From the IMG/VR virus record IMGVR_UViG_3300025168_000908, positions 1-20,125 of that record: a DNA stretch of 20,125 bases; one strand, given 5' to 3'. The notes beneath the pieces were generated by a model. That model was not told the origin of the DNA, made no database searches, and saw only the letters and a list, made by a program, of their open reading frames with translations. This DNA comes from a virus. The position numbers and the translations under genes are program-made. Shown here one piece after another: positions 4,936 through 12,602 of the stretch. The stretch's first letter is position 1; each line of letters begins with the position of its first letter.

Positions 4936-5502
4936 TTAACATATATTTTTAATATTTGCACCCATTAAAAAGGATTGATACCTTAAATCTGATACAGTAA
5001 AATCTACATTTAAACCCTGAGTATAATTGTTTGTCGTAGGTGATAAATCCGAACCCGTGTTAGTGTTGTATTCGGGGTAACTTGCTTCATTGTCGTTTAT
5101 GTAATCTATTAACCTTTCACGATAAAATGTTGCCATATCTAACGCCTGGTCCATTAGCGGTTTTAAATCCTCATAGGTTGCCGCTTGACTTTGTTCTGAG
5201 TTCATAACCACTACCGCGTTATTTACGAATCTAAGGCGTAAAAACGGCACTAACTGAACAAAAGAAAACTGAACTGTCGATGGTATTACATAGTCGTTTA
5301 ATAGCGTTTGATACACGCCTGAAACAGTACCAGCATCGACTTCGGCACAAAGTTTATCATATAACTTTGTTCCCAGTACGGGTAAAATCCATCTTTGTTG
5401 TGCCATATACACATACGGGCGTATTAAATCGTCATCGACGCTACCACCTATGGCAGTATCTCTTTTTAATCTATTTGCTGAAACGAATAAAGCTTGGCTC
5501 AT
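4936..5502 (-). CDS. Head-tail connector/adaptor protein (188 aa)
   Basis: The N-terminal region reads VDDDLIRPYVYMAQQRWILP and then VLGTKLYDKLC. This is the pattern of the small helical head-completion (neck adaptor) proteins found next to portal genes, in Bacteroidota phages often as uncharacterised conserved proteins. They bind the portal ring after DNA packaging and close the head. The first ~130 residues are helical, and the C-terminal ~50 residues are Asn/Thr-rich and probably flexible or tail-facing. It is separated from the portal stop by only a six-A spacer (TAA-AAAAAA-ATG), an A-rich translation start without a Shine-Dalgarno motif. Direct adjacency to the portal supports the assignment. 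Confidence 0.65.
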   Translation of the reverse strand: MSQALFVSANRLKRDTAIGGSVDDDLIRPYVYMAQQRWILPVLGTKLYDKLCAEVDAGTVSGVYQTLLNDYVIPSTVQFSFVQLVPFLRLRFVNNAVVVMNSEQSQAATYEDLKPLMDQALDMATFYRERLIDYINDNEASYPEYNTNTGSDLSPTTNNYTQGLNVDFTVSDLRYQSFLMGANIKNIC

Positions 5503-5508
5503 TTTTTT

Positions 5509-7272
5509 TTAGTTATAGTATCCGTGATTAGGCATATCGATGGGTCGCTTTGCCACTTCTTTTGGGTTGGTTGGTATCCTTACCGCATCGCGTTCGCTTG
5601 GGGGTAAAGAAGTAATTAATTTACGTGCTTCGGTAACTGTTATTTTTTTGTTGTTCTTTTGTAAGTACGTTACCCTTTCCCACCAATGGTAGCAGTTAGG
5701 ACCGCCCTTGTAAAACCATATATCGTATGTCGGTGCGCCGTCAATTCCAAAACCTGGGTTAGCACCAAAACCTTTAATTATATTCTCTTTTGTGTAAACT
5801 TTTCCCGCCTTAATCATATCAAAACAAAAATCTCTTTGCGGTTTGTGTGTGTTCCTGTCGGGTGCATACCTATAACGGATTTTTATAAGTTCGTTATCTT
5901 GTTTGCTTTTCCCTTTACCATCGTTTCCCGTGCTTGGAATTACAGACGCAAATTTAAACAAAGCATCCATAACTGGTTCAGAATGTTCATCGGCTTTGCG
6001 TTCGTCTATCATATCGTATTCTTTAAGTAGTTCGTTTTCATCTTCACCTAACTTAATAAGAGCATCCGCACATTCGATAAGTTTTTTTTTTGAAAACTCT
6101 TCTGCATTTACACCCTCTTTTACTTGTTCGCCTTCGTCTAAAGTATCAATTACATCCAAATCTAAAAAGTCGGCTGGTTTAGCCGTAATAAAGAAAATAT
6201 CTAACTCAATGTCGTTTATAGCAAATAAATCACCTAAAGCCTTTAACAAAATATTTTGAAAAGGTGCTATTACTGTGTTATTGAATAGGCTGTAAGAATC
6301 GCGTAACTCGTCTGCGTTATTTCCAAACCCACCACCCTCAGAACGTACCCCAAACATTAACGGCGAAACCACACGATGCCCTGTTAATATTTTTTCGCTT
6401 ACTGTTTTACTTAGATACTCATACATAGTATCCGCTCCATTGGTGTCGATAGGAGTAAACTCAGGAGCCGTTTCATCACCATCGTTAAACGTAATTAAAA
6501 TACGCCCTGAATTATCCGCACCCGTAAATTTCTCAATTACTTTACGTTCTATTTGTATGCGTTCTTCTTGCGTAGGAACGCCATTTTTAAACGATAATAA
6601 CATAGAAGGAAAGAAACCCCGACGGATGTTATTTAAGTGAAATACGGATACCTCACGGTCTAACTCGATGTAATTTGTAGACCCCACGTAATCAGGAACG
6701 GCGTAATAATGTTGAGCAACAGAATACCTTTTTATCTGAAAACAAGTTGAAGCCTCGGTTCTGTCATCCATTTTAAAGGCTTTTAAGACCTTTTCTTCTG
6801 AACGCCTATCACTCCAATCATATTTGTAATAAAACTCACTCACAACCCCCTCAGAATCCGCTACACCGCTTCTAATCGTGTGAACAGGTAAATGCTTTAT
6901 TGCTCCTAACCGAGTTCTTGATTTATTCCATATAACGTTTAAATACGTCATACCATATAATTTAATATCGAATGCTATCTTTTGTAAAAGGTCGGTGTCG
7001 CTGTTATTCAGCAAATCTTGAAGCCTTAACCACTGTTCCTTTTTTTGGTCGTTTTCTTCCCTATCTACCGCATCCAATCCACCGCCATAAATCATATCCG
7101 AAACCCCGTTAACAATTGCGCCATGTGTGGAACTTGCTAAAAATAAATCTCGTAAATATTCGCCATAAAGATTATCTACGCCATAGTCAACCCATTTTTG
7201 TCCTTGCTTTTCTTTAAATAAAGGTATTTCTGTATTTCCGTAATTTAATACTGAGAAGTTTTGTTTTTTCAT
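5509..7272 (-). CDS. Portal protein with an extra C-terminal Cys/His domain (587 aa)
   Basis: Residues ~1-460 look like a phage portal protein: an N-terminal helical clip/wing region (DNLYGEYLRDLFLASSTHGAIV), a body with HLNNIRRGFFPSMLLSFKNG and helices EERIQIERKVIEKFTG, and the stem-region segment SPLMFGVRSEGGGFGNNADE, typical of HK97/SPP1-type portals. Twelve copies would form the DNA-packaging channel at one capsid vertex. Beyond that, residues 466-587 form a separate module: RNTHKPQRDFC (C483) followed by GGPNCYHWWERV (C527, H529). That motif recalls the C-terminal motifs of head-morphogenesis (MuF-like) minor capsid proteins, here apparently fused to the portal. The ATG overlaps the TGA of the preceding gene (ATGA at 7269-7272). 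Confidence 0.8.
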   Translation of the reverse strand: MKKQNFSVLNYGNTEIPLFKEKQGQKWVDYGVDNLYGEYLRDLFLASSTHGAIVNGVSDMIYGGGLDAVDREENDQKKEQWLRLQDLLNNSDTDLLQKIAFDIKLYGMTYLNVIWNKSRTRLGAIKHLPVHTIRSGVADSEGVVSEFYYKYDWSDRRSEEKVLKAFKMDDRTEASTCFQIKRYSVAQHYYAVPDYVGSTNYIELDREVSVFHLNNIRRGFFPSMLLSFKNGVPTQEERIQIERKVIEKFTGADNSGRILITFNDGDETAPEFTPIDTNGADTMYEYLSKTVSEKILTGHRVVSPLMFGVRSEGGGFGNNADELRDSYSLFNNTVIAPFQNILLKALGDLFAINDIELDIFFITAKPADFLDLDVIDTLDEGEQVKEGVNAEEFSKKKLIECADALIKLGEDENELLKEYDMIDERKADEHSEPVMDALFKFASVIPSTGNDGKGKSKQDNELIKIRYRYAPDRNTHKPQRDFCFDMIKAGKVYTKENIIKGFGANPGFGIDGAPTYDIWFYKGGPNCYHWWERVTYLQKNNKKITVTEARKLITSLPPSERDAVRIPTNPKEVAKRPIDMPNHGYYN

Positions 7273-9302
7273 TGTGAGTAAACGTATTGCGTTAACGTAG
7301 GGTCGTATTCATTAAATGCGGATGTTATTTCGCTGGTATTACCATTGATATTTTGAACAAACGCCGTGCCTTTTTCTAAAAGTTTCGTGGCATTTGTTGG
7401 GTCTAAATTTACGGGTAAAATAGGCTGTTCGTAAATTTTAAATTCATAAAATCCCATTGGGTAGGTATCTTCTCCTCCATTAGAGTCATAAAAAGATATT
7501 ATTCCATCAGCTGGGTCAGTAATTCCATCTTTACTTACTACTGTAAAATTTATTTTTGTATAACGACCGTTATTTGCAGTTATAGAAGTAGGGATAAAAT
7601 ATATGCTATTTTGTGAAGCCATAGATTTTAATTCTATTAAATAACTAACTGTAGCTTGTGCAATAGTTTGAACATCGGCAGCAGTAACATATATGCTTTG
7701 GTCTAAATATGTAGCTAATTTTTTTACTGAAACATTAGTAACCGCAAAATTATTATTAGAAATGGAAGAACCATATATTCTAATTCCAGACGTCCCACCT
7801 TCTACGTCACCAATAAAATCAAATGTATAATCACCATCAGCTTCGTAATTACTACTAATTGGAACAGCTCCTCCCGTTGTTTTCCATTGTACACTTCCTG
7901 AAACATAATCTAACACAGAAAAAGATGCTCTATAAGTTACGTTTTCTTCTATGGTAAATTTTTGTTGGTTAAAATTTTCACCTACAGTAGTATTGTTAAA
8001 TTTTGCTCTATTTTCTCCTATGCTTAAATCATTACTTGATAAAATCCAATCTTCATCAGGGTCAAGAAGTTTAAGGTAAATATATGACATTTTTAAAGTT
8101 CCCGAAGTAGCAGAAGAAAAAAACCTTAATGCCTTAATAGAAGTGGTGTTAGTTACTTGTATGTAAACATTGTGAACCGCAACTGTAGAAGGTAAAGCGT
8201 GTGGACCAAAAGAACTTTCACCCGATAAATGAAAGTCAGTTCCACCAACTAAAGTATTTTCTAAAATTTGATATGTTAATCTATAAGATTTGTAATTTTC
8301 GACAGTAAAATTTTGATACAAAAAACCCCTTACTCCATTTGGAGTTATTTTTGCTAAACCTGTTTCTATAACCCAACCATTTTCTACAGTCCAATTTTGT
8401 CCGACTTCTTTAATTGTTATGTTAGTTATAGTAAATTCTGTATTTATACCACCTACAAACCTTATATATGATGGATATGAATTATCATATATTCCATAGA
8501 TTGTCTTTGTGCCGCTTGTTGTATAAAATCTATTATCTAATTGACCGAACGCACCTGTATTACTTATTCCTATAGTTGTCGTTGTTGCGCTTATAATATC
8601 TAAATCAAAAGTGATTTTATAATTTTTAGCATTTACAAGCGTTCCAACAGTTTGCTCTAAATAATTACTTGAAGTTGTTTGAATTGATTTTGCTTTATCT
8701 TCTATAATACTCCAACCCGTTCCAAGTGTCCAATCTTCTCCGAGTTCTTTAACTGTAATGTCTTTAATTTCAAACGTACTACCTACTTCACCACTGAAAG
8801 CAATTGTATTATACGTACTTGAATAAGTGTTTGCAGGTTTATAATATGTATATTCTACAAACGAAGATGTAATATTTTGTTGGAATGGTTGTGGGTCTAT
8901 TTGATCACTCCAACCAGAATAAAATTCGCCACTTCCCGTTATTATCCTTGCTGTAAATTTTACAATATATGATTTTGAAGCAAATACTGTAATAATTTGA
9001 TTCAAAGCAAAATTTGCACTTGATGAATAAGTTGCTCCCATACCTACAACAGTAGCATAACCATCACTTAAAGATGTCGTACCTAAAACATTCCACGCTG
9101 TAGTTCCTAAAGGGAAAGAGCCATCCGTAACTAACTCGCTCCCCGTTGCACTAAAATCGCCATTCGTTACAAGTTCATCACCTATATCGTCAAATGTTCC
9201 ATTGGTAACTAAATTAGTAGTACTTACTTCATCAAAATTGCCATTTTGCACCAATTCAGGGTCTATAGCTGTTTCTTTATTTAAGGAAGTAATTTGTAGC
9301 AT
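7269..9302 (-). CDS. Multi-module carbohydrate-binding-like virion fibre or decoration protein (677 aa)
   Basis: The ATG at 9302 is preferred over a TTG one codon earlier. The N-terminus has four short tandem repeats of the type LVTNGTFD (residues ~15-63). Then come about four modules of ~115-130 residues (roughly 62-190, 191-304, 305-419, 420-530). Each ends in a linker like ITVKELGEDWT, ITIKEVGQNWT or LKLLDPDEDWI and has the 'W..GxGW..xxGxAK' beginning and beta-rich body of CBM_4_9-type jelly rolls. The C-terminal ~145 residues (YLDQSIYVTAADVQTI ... GFYEFKIYEQ ... LDPTNATKLLEKGTAFV) form a different domain that I associate with Bacteroidota phage virion proteins. The gene lies between the capsid and portal genes, so I infer a head- or neck-attached glycan-binding fibre. 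A tail fibre is the alternative. Confidence 0.7.
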   Translation of the reverse strand: MLQITSLNKETAIDPELVQNGNFDEVSTTNLVTNGTFDDIGDELVTNGDFSATGSELVTDGSFPLGTTAWNVLGTTSLSDGYATVVGMGATYSSSANFALNQIITVFASKSYIVKFTARIITGSGEFYSGWSDQIDPQPFQQNITSSFVEYTYYKPANTYSSTYNTIAFSGEVGSTFEIKDITVKELGEDWTLGTGWSIIEDKAKSIQTTSSNYLEQTVGTLVNAKNYKITFDLDIISATTTTIGISNTGAFGQLDNRFYTTSGTKTIYGIYDNSYPSYIRFVGGINTEFTITNITIKEVGQNWTVENGWVIETGLAKITPNGVRGFLYQNFTVENYKSYRLTYQILENTLVGGTDFHLSGESSFGPHALPSTVAVHNVYIQVTNTTSIKALRFFSSATSGTLKMSYIYLKLLDPDEDWILSSNDLSIGENRAKFNNTTVGENFNQQKFTIEENVTYRASFSVLDYVSGSVQWKTTGGAVPISSNYEADGDYTFDFIGDVEGGTSGIRIYGSSISNNNFAVTNVSVKKLATYLDQSIYVTAADVQTIAQATVSYLIELKSMASQNSIYFIPTSITANNGRYTKINFTVVSKDGITDPADGIISFYDSNGGEDTYPMGFYEFKIYEQPILPVNLDPTNATKLLEKGTAFVQNINGNTSEITSAFNEYDPTLTQYVYSQ
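9114..9263 (-). repeat. Four degenerate tandem repeats encoding LVTNGTF-type units
   Basis: The translated repeats read PELVQNGNFDE, NLVTNGTFDD, ELVTNGDFSA and ELVTDGSFPL, spaced 13-18 residues apart at the N-terminus of the fibre-like protein. At the DNA level they are degenerate, with synonymous changes, so this is old tandem duplication rather than a recent expansion. Each resembles the first strand of a CBM-type jelly roll, as if module starts had been duplicated without their bodies. Confidence 0.6.
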
Positions 9303-9310
9303 CAAAGGTA
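9303..9310 (-). promoter_or_regulatory. Possible -7 promoter box (TACCTTTG) abutting the fibre gene ATG
   Basis: On the minus strand TACCTTTG fits TAnnTTTG and is followed immediately by the ATG at 9302. It comes about 30 bases after the terminator at 9339-9371, the natural place to restart transcription. The start point would fall at or within the first codons, so any transcript would be leaderless or slightly truncated, and no good -33 box is seen. It may be a chance match. Confidence 0.2.
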
Positions 9311-9338
9311 AGAATAGAAATTAAAATCTTATTTAAAA

Positions 9339-9371
9339 TAAAAAAGGGAGGAAGCGCATTGCCACCTCCCT
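9339..9371 (-). terminator. Rho-independent terminator after the capsid genes
   Basis: Read on the minus strand, AGGGAGG (9371-9365) pairs with CCTCCCT (9351-9345), with GGC/GC-rich pairing possible inside the loop, followed directly by TTTTTTATTTT. It lies ~22 bases past the stop of the virion protein gene at 9394. It would give the protease-to-capsid part of the operon its own 3' end while allowing partial read-through into the fibre, portal and lysis genes. Confidence 0.8.
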
Positions 9372-9393
9372 AATTTTATTCTTTAACAACAGT

Positions 9394-9993
9394 TTATGCT
9401 GCTGTAATTGTTAGGTCTGCAGAGTCAGCAAGTCCATCGAAAGGGAATTTAGCTGTCGCAACTCCCGCACTTGCGGGTAATATGTATAACGGTGCTTGTT
9501 CCTTAGCTGTGAAATTCAACGTTAGTCCATTCATATCACTTCGATTTGTACCTGTAGCAATAGAATCCCCACCCGTTAAATAACACCCGTCAGTTATACC
9601 CATTAAGTAGACATTATCGTTTGAATCTTGCACGAATATTTGTGCGCGATTTTTAGAGATAAGTCCAAGTTGGTATAAATCAGCAGCCACAACTTTTTGT
9701 AGAACTACGTCTAAAGTCTGATTCCACATAACCGAACCCGTAGCTTTATCAGCTTCAACGGCTGAACTAAAAGTTGAAAGGTCAGTTACTAAATCATATT
9801 TAAAAACTGTCACCGTAGTGTCTACAATATCCCAGTCCGCAAAACCCGCGTCCGTTATAGTATATGAAGACGCAGTTACGGTTGCTTCTTTTAAAATATC
9901 AGAGCAATAAGAACTACAAAAATAGATGGCTTTTAAACCGCCAATGGCGTCACGGCAATCAATGCCCCTCGCCGAGGTAATTGCGCACGGCAT
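9394..9993 (-). CDS. Virion structural protein, possibly tail tube or capsid decoration (199 aa)
   Basis: The N-terminus (ITSARGIDCRDAIGGLKAIYF) matches a pattern I associate with abundant structural proteins of Bacteroidota phages that are encoded right after the major capsid gene. The middle (WNQTLDVVLQKVVAADLYQL ... NRAQIFVQDSNDNVYLMG) and the segment MNGLTLNFTAKEQAPLYIL resemble the beta-sandwich and late 'LTFTAKE' strand of tail-tube proteins. Tail tube is therefore my preferred inference, with capsid decoration as the alternative. It is only four bases from the capsid gene and is followed by a strong terminator, both of which suit a highly expressed virion component. Confidence 0.65.
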   Translation of the reverse strand: MPCAITSARGIDCRDAIGGLKAIYFCSSYCSDILKEATVTASSYTITDAGFADWDIVDTTVTVFKYDLVTDLSTFSSAVEADKATGSVMWNQTLDVVLQKVVAADLYQLGLISKNRAQIFVQDSNDNVYLMGITDGCYLTGGDSIATGTNRSDMNGLTLNFTAKEQAPLYILPASAGVATAKFPFDGLADSADLTITAA

Positions 9994-9997
9994 CTAT

Positions 9998-10978
9998 CTA
10001 TGTAAAGTTAAATCCTACAACACCATCACTCGCTACTGCTGTTTGAACTCCAACAGCGAAACGCATCGAAACTCTTACATTATCAGAACCATCGTAAGCG
10101 TAGGTAGGAATTAGTTGAGCAGAAATATCAGGTGTATAACTGTTTGCACCTACAACCAAGTTGTCAGGGTAAGTAAATACACAAACGTCAACAGTATTAG
10201 GAATCCCCGCAGTTGGATAAACTGGGTATCCTAAGAAAGATGCACCATCTAAAGATTGATTGTAACTTGCACCTGTATTCAAAGCGGCTAATGCTTGTAA
10301 ATAAAAAGCATACGCCTCGTAAGAAACATAAAACCCACACCCTGGCTTTTGTAAAATACCTGGAATCCCTGCGGCTGCATCAAATACTAAACTAAGATTA
10401 GCTAAAATATTAGCTGCTGTCCAAGCACCACCCGCACCCGTATCTGCTTCAACAAAATCAGCACAAGCAGAAGCATCAATACCCGCTTCGTCAATTACTC
10501 CATCGTTAGAAAGGAAACCTAATCCAAAAACAGCACCCGCGTCTGCTTGCCATATAAGATTTTCAAGGTTAGTACCTGTTCTTTCAGCAACAGCACCTAA
10601 AAGGAAGTCAGTCCACGCAACGGGTAAATTCCCATCTCTTTGCATTCTTCCGTTTGCGGCTATCCAAGTTGGGTACATAGTACCTCGGCAGACTTCTTCC
10701 ATAACAGCTAAATCTGAGGGGTCTAAAACTTGTTCTGTTAGTGTAAGGTCTGCACCATCATTCCACGCACAATTAGCTGCTTGGATTGTGTCGGTAGTGG
10801 TAAGACCTGAAATAACAGACTTTCCAACGATACCTTCTAAAAAGCGGCAACGACCTTTTGCAATCGTTTCCGCACCGAGTAAAGCAGCGGTGACATACGG
10901 CAACGCTAATTCACCCGCATAAGTGTTTGCTCCGATTGTAATATCGAAGTCATACTTTTTTGAATTTATTAAACTCAT
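9998..10978 (-). CDS. Major capsid protein, HK97-like (326 aa)
   Basis: The 326-residue product, rich in Ala and Gly and low in Lys, has the size of an HK97-fold major capsid protein without a long delta domain. Features that fit include an early E-loop-like segment (GELALPYVTAALLGAETIAK), a central helix (PVAWTDFLLGAVAERTGTN), a helix/strand pair around GCGFYVSYEAYAFYLQALAA, and a C-terminal ASFLGYPVYPTAGIP loop. 'G(Y/F)PV' before the last strands is typical of this fold. Context is decisive, because it directly follows the prohead protease and scaffold genes. Hundreds of copies would form the icosahedral shell. The ATG overlaps the scaffold's TGA (ATGA at 10975-10978). Confidence 0.85.
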   Translation of the reverse strand: MSLINSKKYDFDITIGANTYAGELALPYVTAALLGAETIAKGRCRFLEGIVGKSVISGLTTTDTIQAANCAWNDGADLTLTEQVLDPSDLAVMEEVCRGTMYPTWIAANGRMQRDGNLPVAWTDFLLGAVAERTGTNLENLIWQADAGAVFGLGFLSNDGVIDEAGIDASACADFVEADTGAGGAWTAANILANLSLVFDAAAGIPGILQKPGCGFYVSYEAYAFYLQALAALNTGASYNQSLDGASFLGYPVYPTAGIPNTVDVCVFTYPDNLVVGANSYTPDISAQLIPTYAYDGSDNVRVSMRFAVGVQTAVASDGVVGFNFT

Positions 10979-11664
10979 TTGTGAGAATTTTGTATTATGT
11001 GTAGCGCACGTTCTACACCGCTTAATTTAGAAATATCTTTCTGCTTGTGCTGAGCTGAAAGGTTTTGTGGTGAAACACTAACGCCCGATTCAGCGGGTGC
11101 ATTTTCTAATGTTTCAAGTCTTTTGTTAATTGCTTCAAATGCTTCTGAAATAACATCCGATAGATTTTCTTCTTCTGACGCTTCTACCTCCACCTTCACT
11201 TCTTCTTCGGGTGAATAGATACCCGCTACCACTTCCGCTATTGCGTCAATAGTTGCTTCGCCTAAATCGGGGAAACGTTCGTTAAGTACGTTGCGCACTT
11301 TTTCGTAATCCATATCTTCCCTTACATCTTCTTTTTCATCGTCGATACCATCGCGGTAACCTTCTTCTTCTGCTTCGGGGATAGTTTCCATTTCCACCTC
11401 TACCTCTACTTCTGTTTCATCAGCTACAAAAGATTCAATGCGTGAATCTTCTGAGATAACGAGTTTTTTACCATCTTCTAATGTGTACGTTCCCGCATCA
11501 ACTTCAACAGTATTTCCGCTGTCATCGATTACACGAACTTCTACACCAGGTTCAAATGAATCGGCTTCGGTTACTAATACACGCCCATCGTCTATTTTGA
11601 CTTCGGCGTAGAGTGACGTTTTAGGTAATCCCATCACTTCACGGATTTTATCTATTGTATTCAT
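10975..11664 (-). CDS. Acidic scaffold-like protein (229 aa)
   Basis: The protein is very acidic, with Glu-rich runs at residues ~80-120 (EVEVEVEMETIPEAEEE) and ~150-170. A predicted coiled-coil follows (SDVISEAFEAINKRLETLEN), and the C-terminus is short and basic (HKQKDISKLSGVERALHIIQ). This acidic-helical body with a basic C-terminal capsid-binding end is the classic layout of capsid scaffolds. The scaffold would shape the procapsid and then be degraded by the neighbouring protease. The N-terminal ~65 residues (LYAEVKIDDGRVLVTEADSF) form a small beta domain. Its place between protease and capsid genes fits exactly. Sequence alone would not identify it. Confidence 0.75.
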   Translation of the reverse strand: MNTIDKIREVMGLPKTSLYAEVKIDDGRVLVTEADSFEPGVEVRVIDDSGNTVEVDAGTYTLEDGKKLVISEDSRIESFVADETEVEVEVEMETIPEAEEEGYRDGIDDEKEDVREDMDYEKVRNVLNERFPDLGEATIDAIAEVVAGIYSPEEEVKVEVEASEEENLSDVISEAFEAINKRLETLENAPAESGVSVSPQNLSAQHKQKDISKLSGVERALHIIQNSHK

Positions 11665-11714
11665 ATTTGTATGGCTTTACACTTTTAAAAACAGTTTTTT
11701 TAATTACGTTTATT

Positions 11715-12569
11715 TTATCCGTATTTGGCACGTATAGCACCACACACTTTTTCTGCTATCTCTTTGCTTCCGTACTCTTCCGTCTGTTCGCTAACGCATT
11801 TATCCCAATCGTATGACTCCATTTTATAATTGGCTGAGTACAAAATTTCGCCGTTTAAAGTGACTTTTTCAAATCCTGAAACATCGTGGAACATTTGCCC
11901 CCATAATTCAGCCGTTCTTTTATCTGTAAATAGCGGTCTATTGTTTAGAAAAGTTGAGGGTTTTAATTCGTCTAAAATTATGGCTTTTAGCTTCTCCATA
12001 ATTTCGGCATCTTCAGGGCAATTTTTACAAAGTTTTCCTTTTTGCATTTCAACTAATCTATCCGTAAAGTATCCCTCAATAGAAAAACCACGCACTTCTT
12101 GCTTCTTTACCTTTTCCCATATTTGGGGGTTGTTGACTTTTACCGATAGCATCCAAGTTCCAACGGGTAACTTAAAACCATACAAAGCACTTTTGTCTTT
12201 CTTCTCATCTTCTACTAACCAAGATTCCACTACAGTAACCCCATCGATTTTAGAATTGTGTTCTAAAGTGTGTTCGTTGGTTCGTGCTTCTTGCATGAAA
12301 AGTTCCATAGCTTGTCGCACTGTTTCCTTAGAAAAGAATACATCATATTCTTCATTCTCTTCATCTAAGCGCATTATTAACTTTTCAGGTATTAACGCTG
12401 GACCTATAAGCATTTGTTTTTCTTCATCTGTAGCAAATAGCATCTTAGCATCTTGCGTAGCTGATAGATAAACCCAATTTTCTTCTATAGCTGGAAATCT
12501 CACTAAAGAAACCGCTTCGATTCCTGTTAGTTCATCTTCGTCTATTAAAAGTTCTACTTGTTTTCTCAT
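11715..12569 (-). CDS. Prohead maturation protease, XkdF-like (284 aa)
   Basis: The start VELLIDEDELTGIEAVSLVR followed by FPAIEE is characteristic of XkdF-type phage proteins. Candidate catalytic residues sit in conserved contexts: H100/H104 in EHTLEHNSKIDG, E116-S117-W in VVESWLVED, and S163 in EVRGFSIEGYF, consistent with a Ser/His prohead protease. The last ~35 residues (YDWDKCVSEQTEEYGSKEIA, then EKVCGAIRAKYG) form a small Cys-containing helical motif that recurs as an accessory segment in phage head proteins. It would cleave the scaffold and capsid N-termini during head maturation. It is separated from the scaffold by a 50-base A/T-rich gap and from the tape measure by 33 bases. Confidence 0.85.
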   Translation of the reverse strand: MRKQVELLIDEDELTGIEAVSLVRFPAIEENWVYLSATQDAKMLFATDEEKQMLIGPALIPEKLIMRLDEENEEYDVFFSKETVRQAMELFMQEARTNEHTLEHNSKIDGVTVVESWLVEDEKKDKSALYGFKLPVGTWMLSVKVNNPQIWEKVKKQEVRGFSIEGYFTDRLVEMQKGKLCKNCPEDAEIMEKLKAIILDELKPSTFLNNRPLFTDKRTAELWGQMFHDVSGFEKVTLNGEILYSANYKMESYDWDKCVSEQTEEYGSKEIAEKVCGAIRAKYG

Positions 12570-12602
12570 AATGGTAAAAATGTATTTTTTATTCTCGTTT
12601 AT

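Noticed and set aside
4740-4942. Minus-strand small frame starting at ATG 4942 (MLKKKRYSSSLLNEEK...) overlapping the connector stop
   Set aside because: It runs more than 100 bases into the fibre-like gene in another frame and loses protein-like composition there. At most a short leader peptide, which I cannot support.
11830-12471. Plus-strand open frame of 213 codons antisense to the prohead protease
   Set aside because: It is Ser/Phe-rich, as expected from the complement of Glu/Lys-rich coding sequence. The protease on the other strand has clear motifs.
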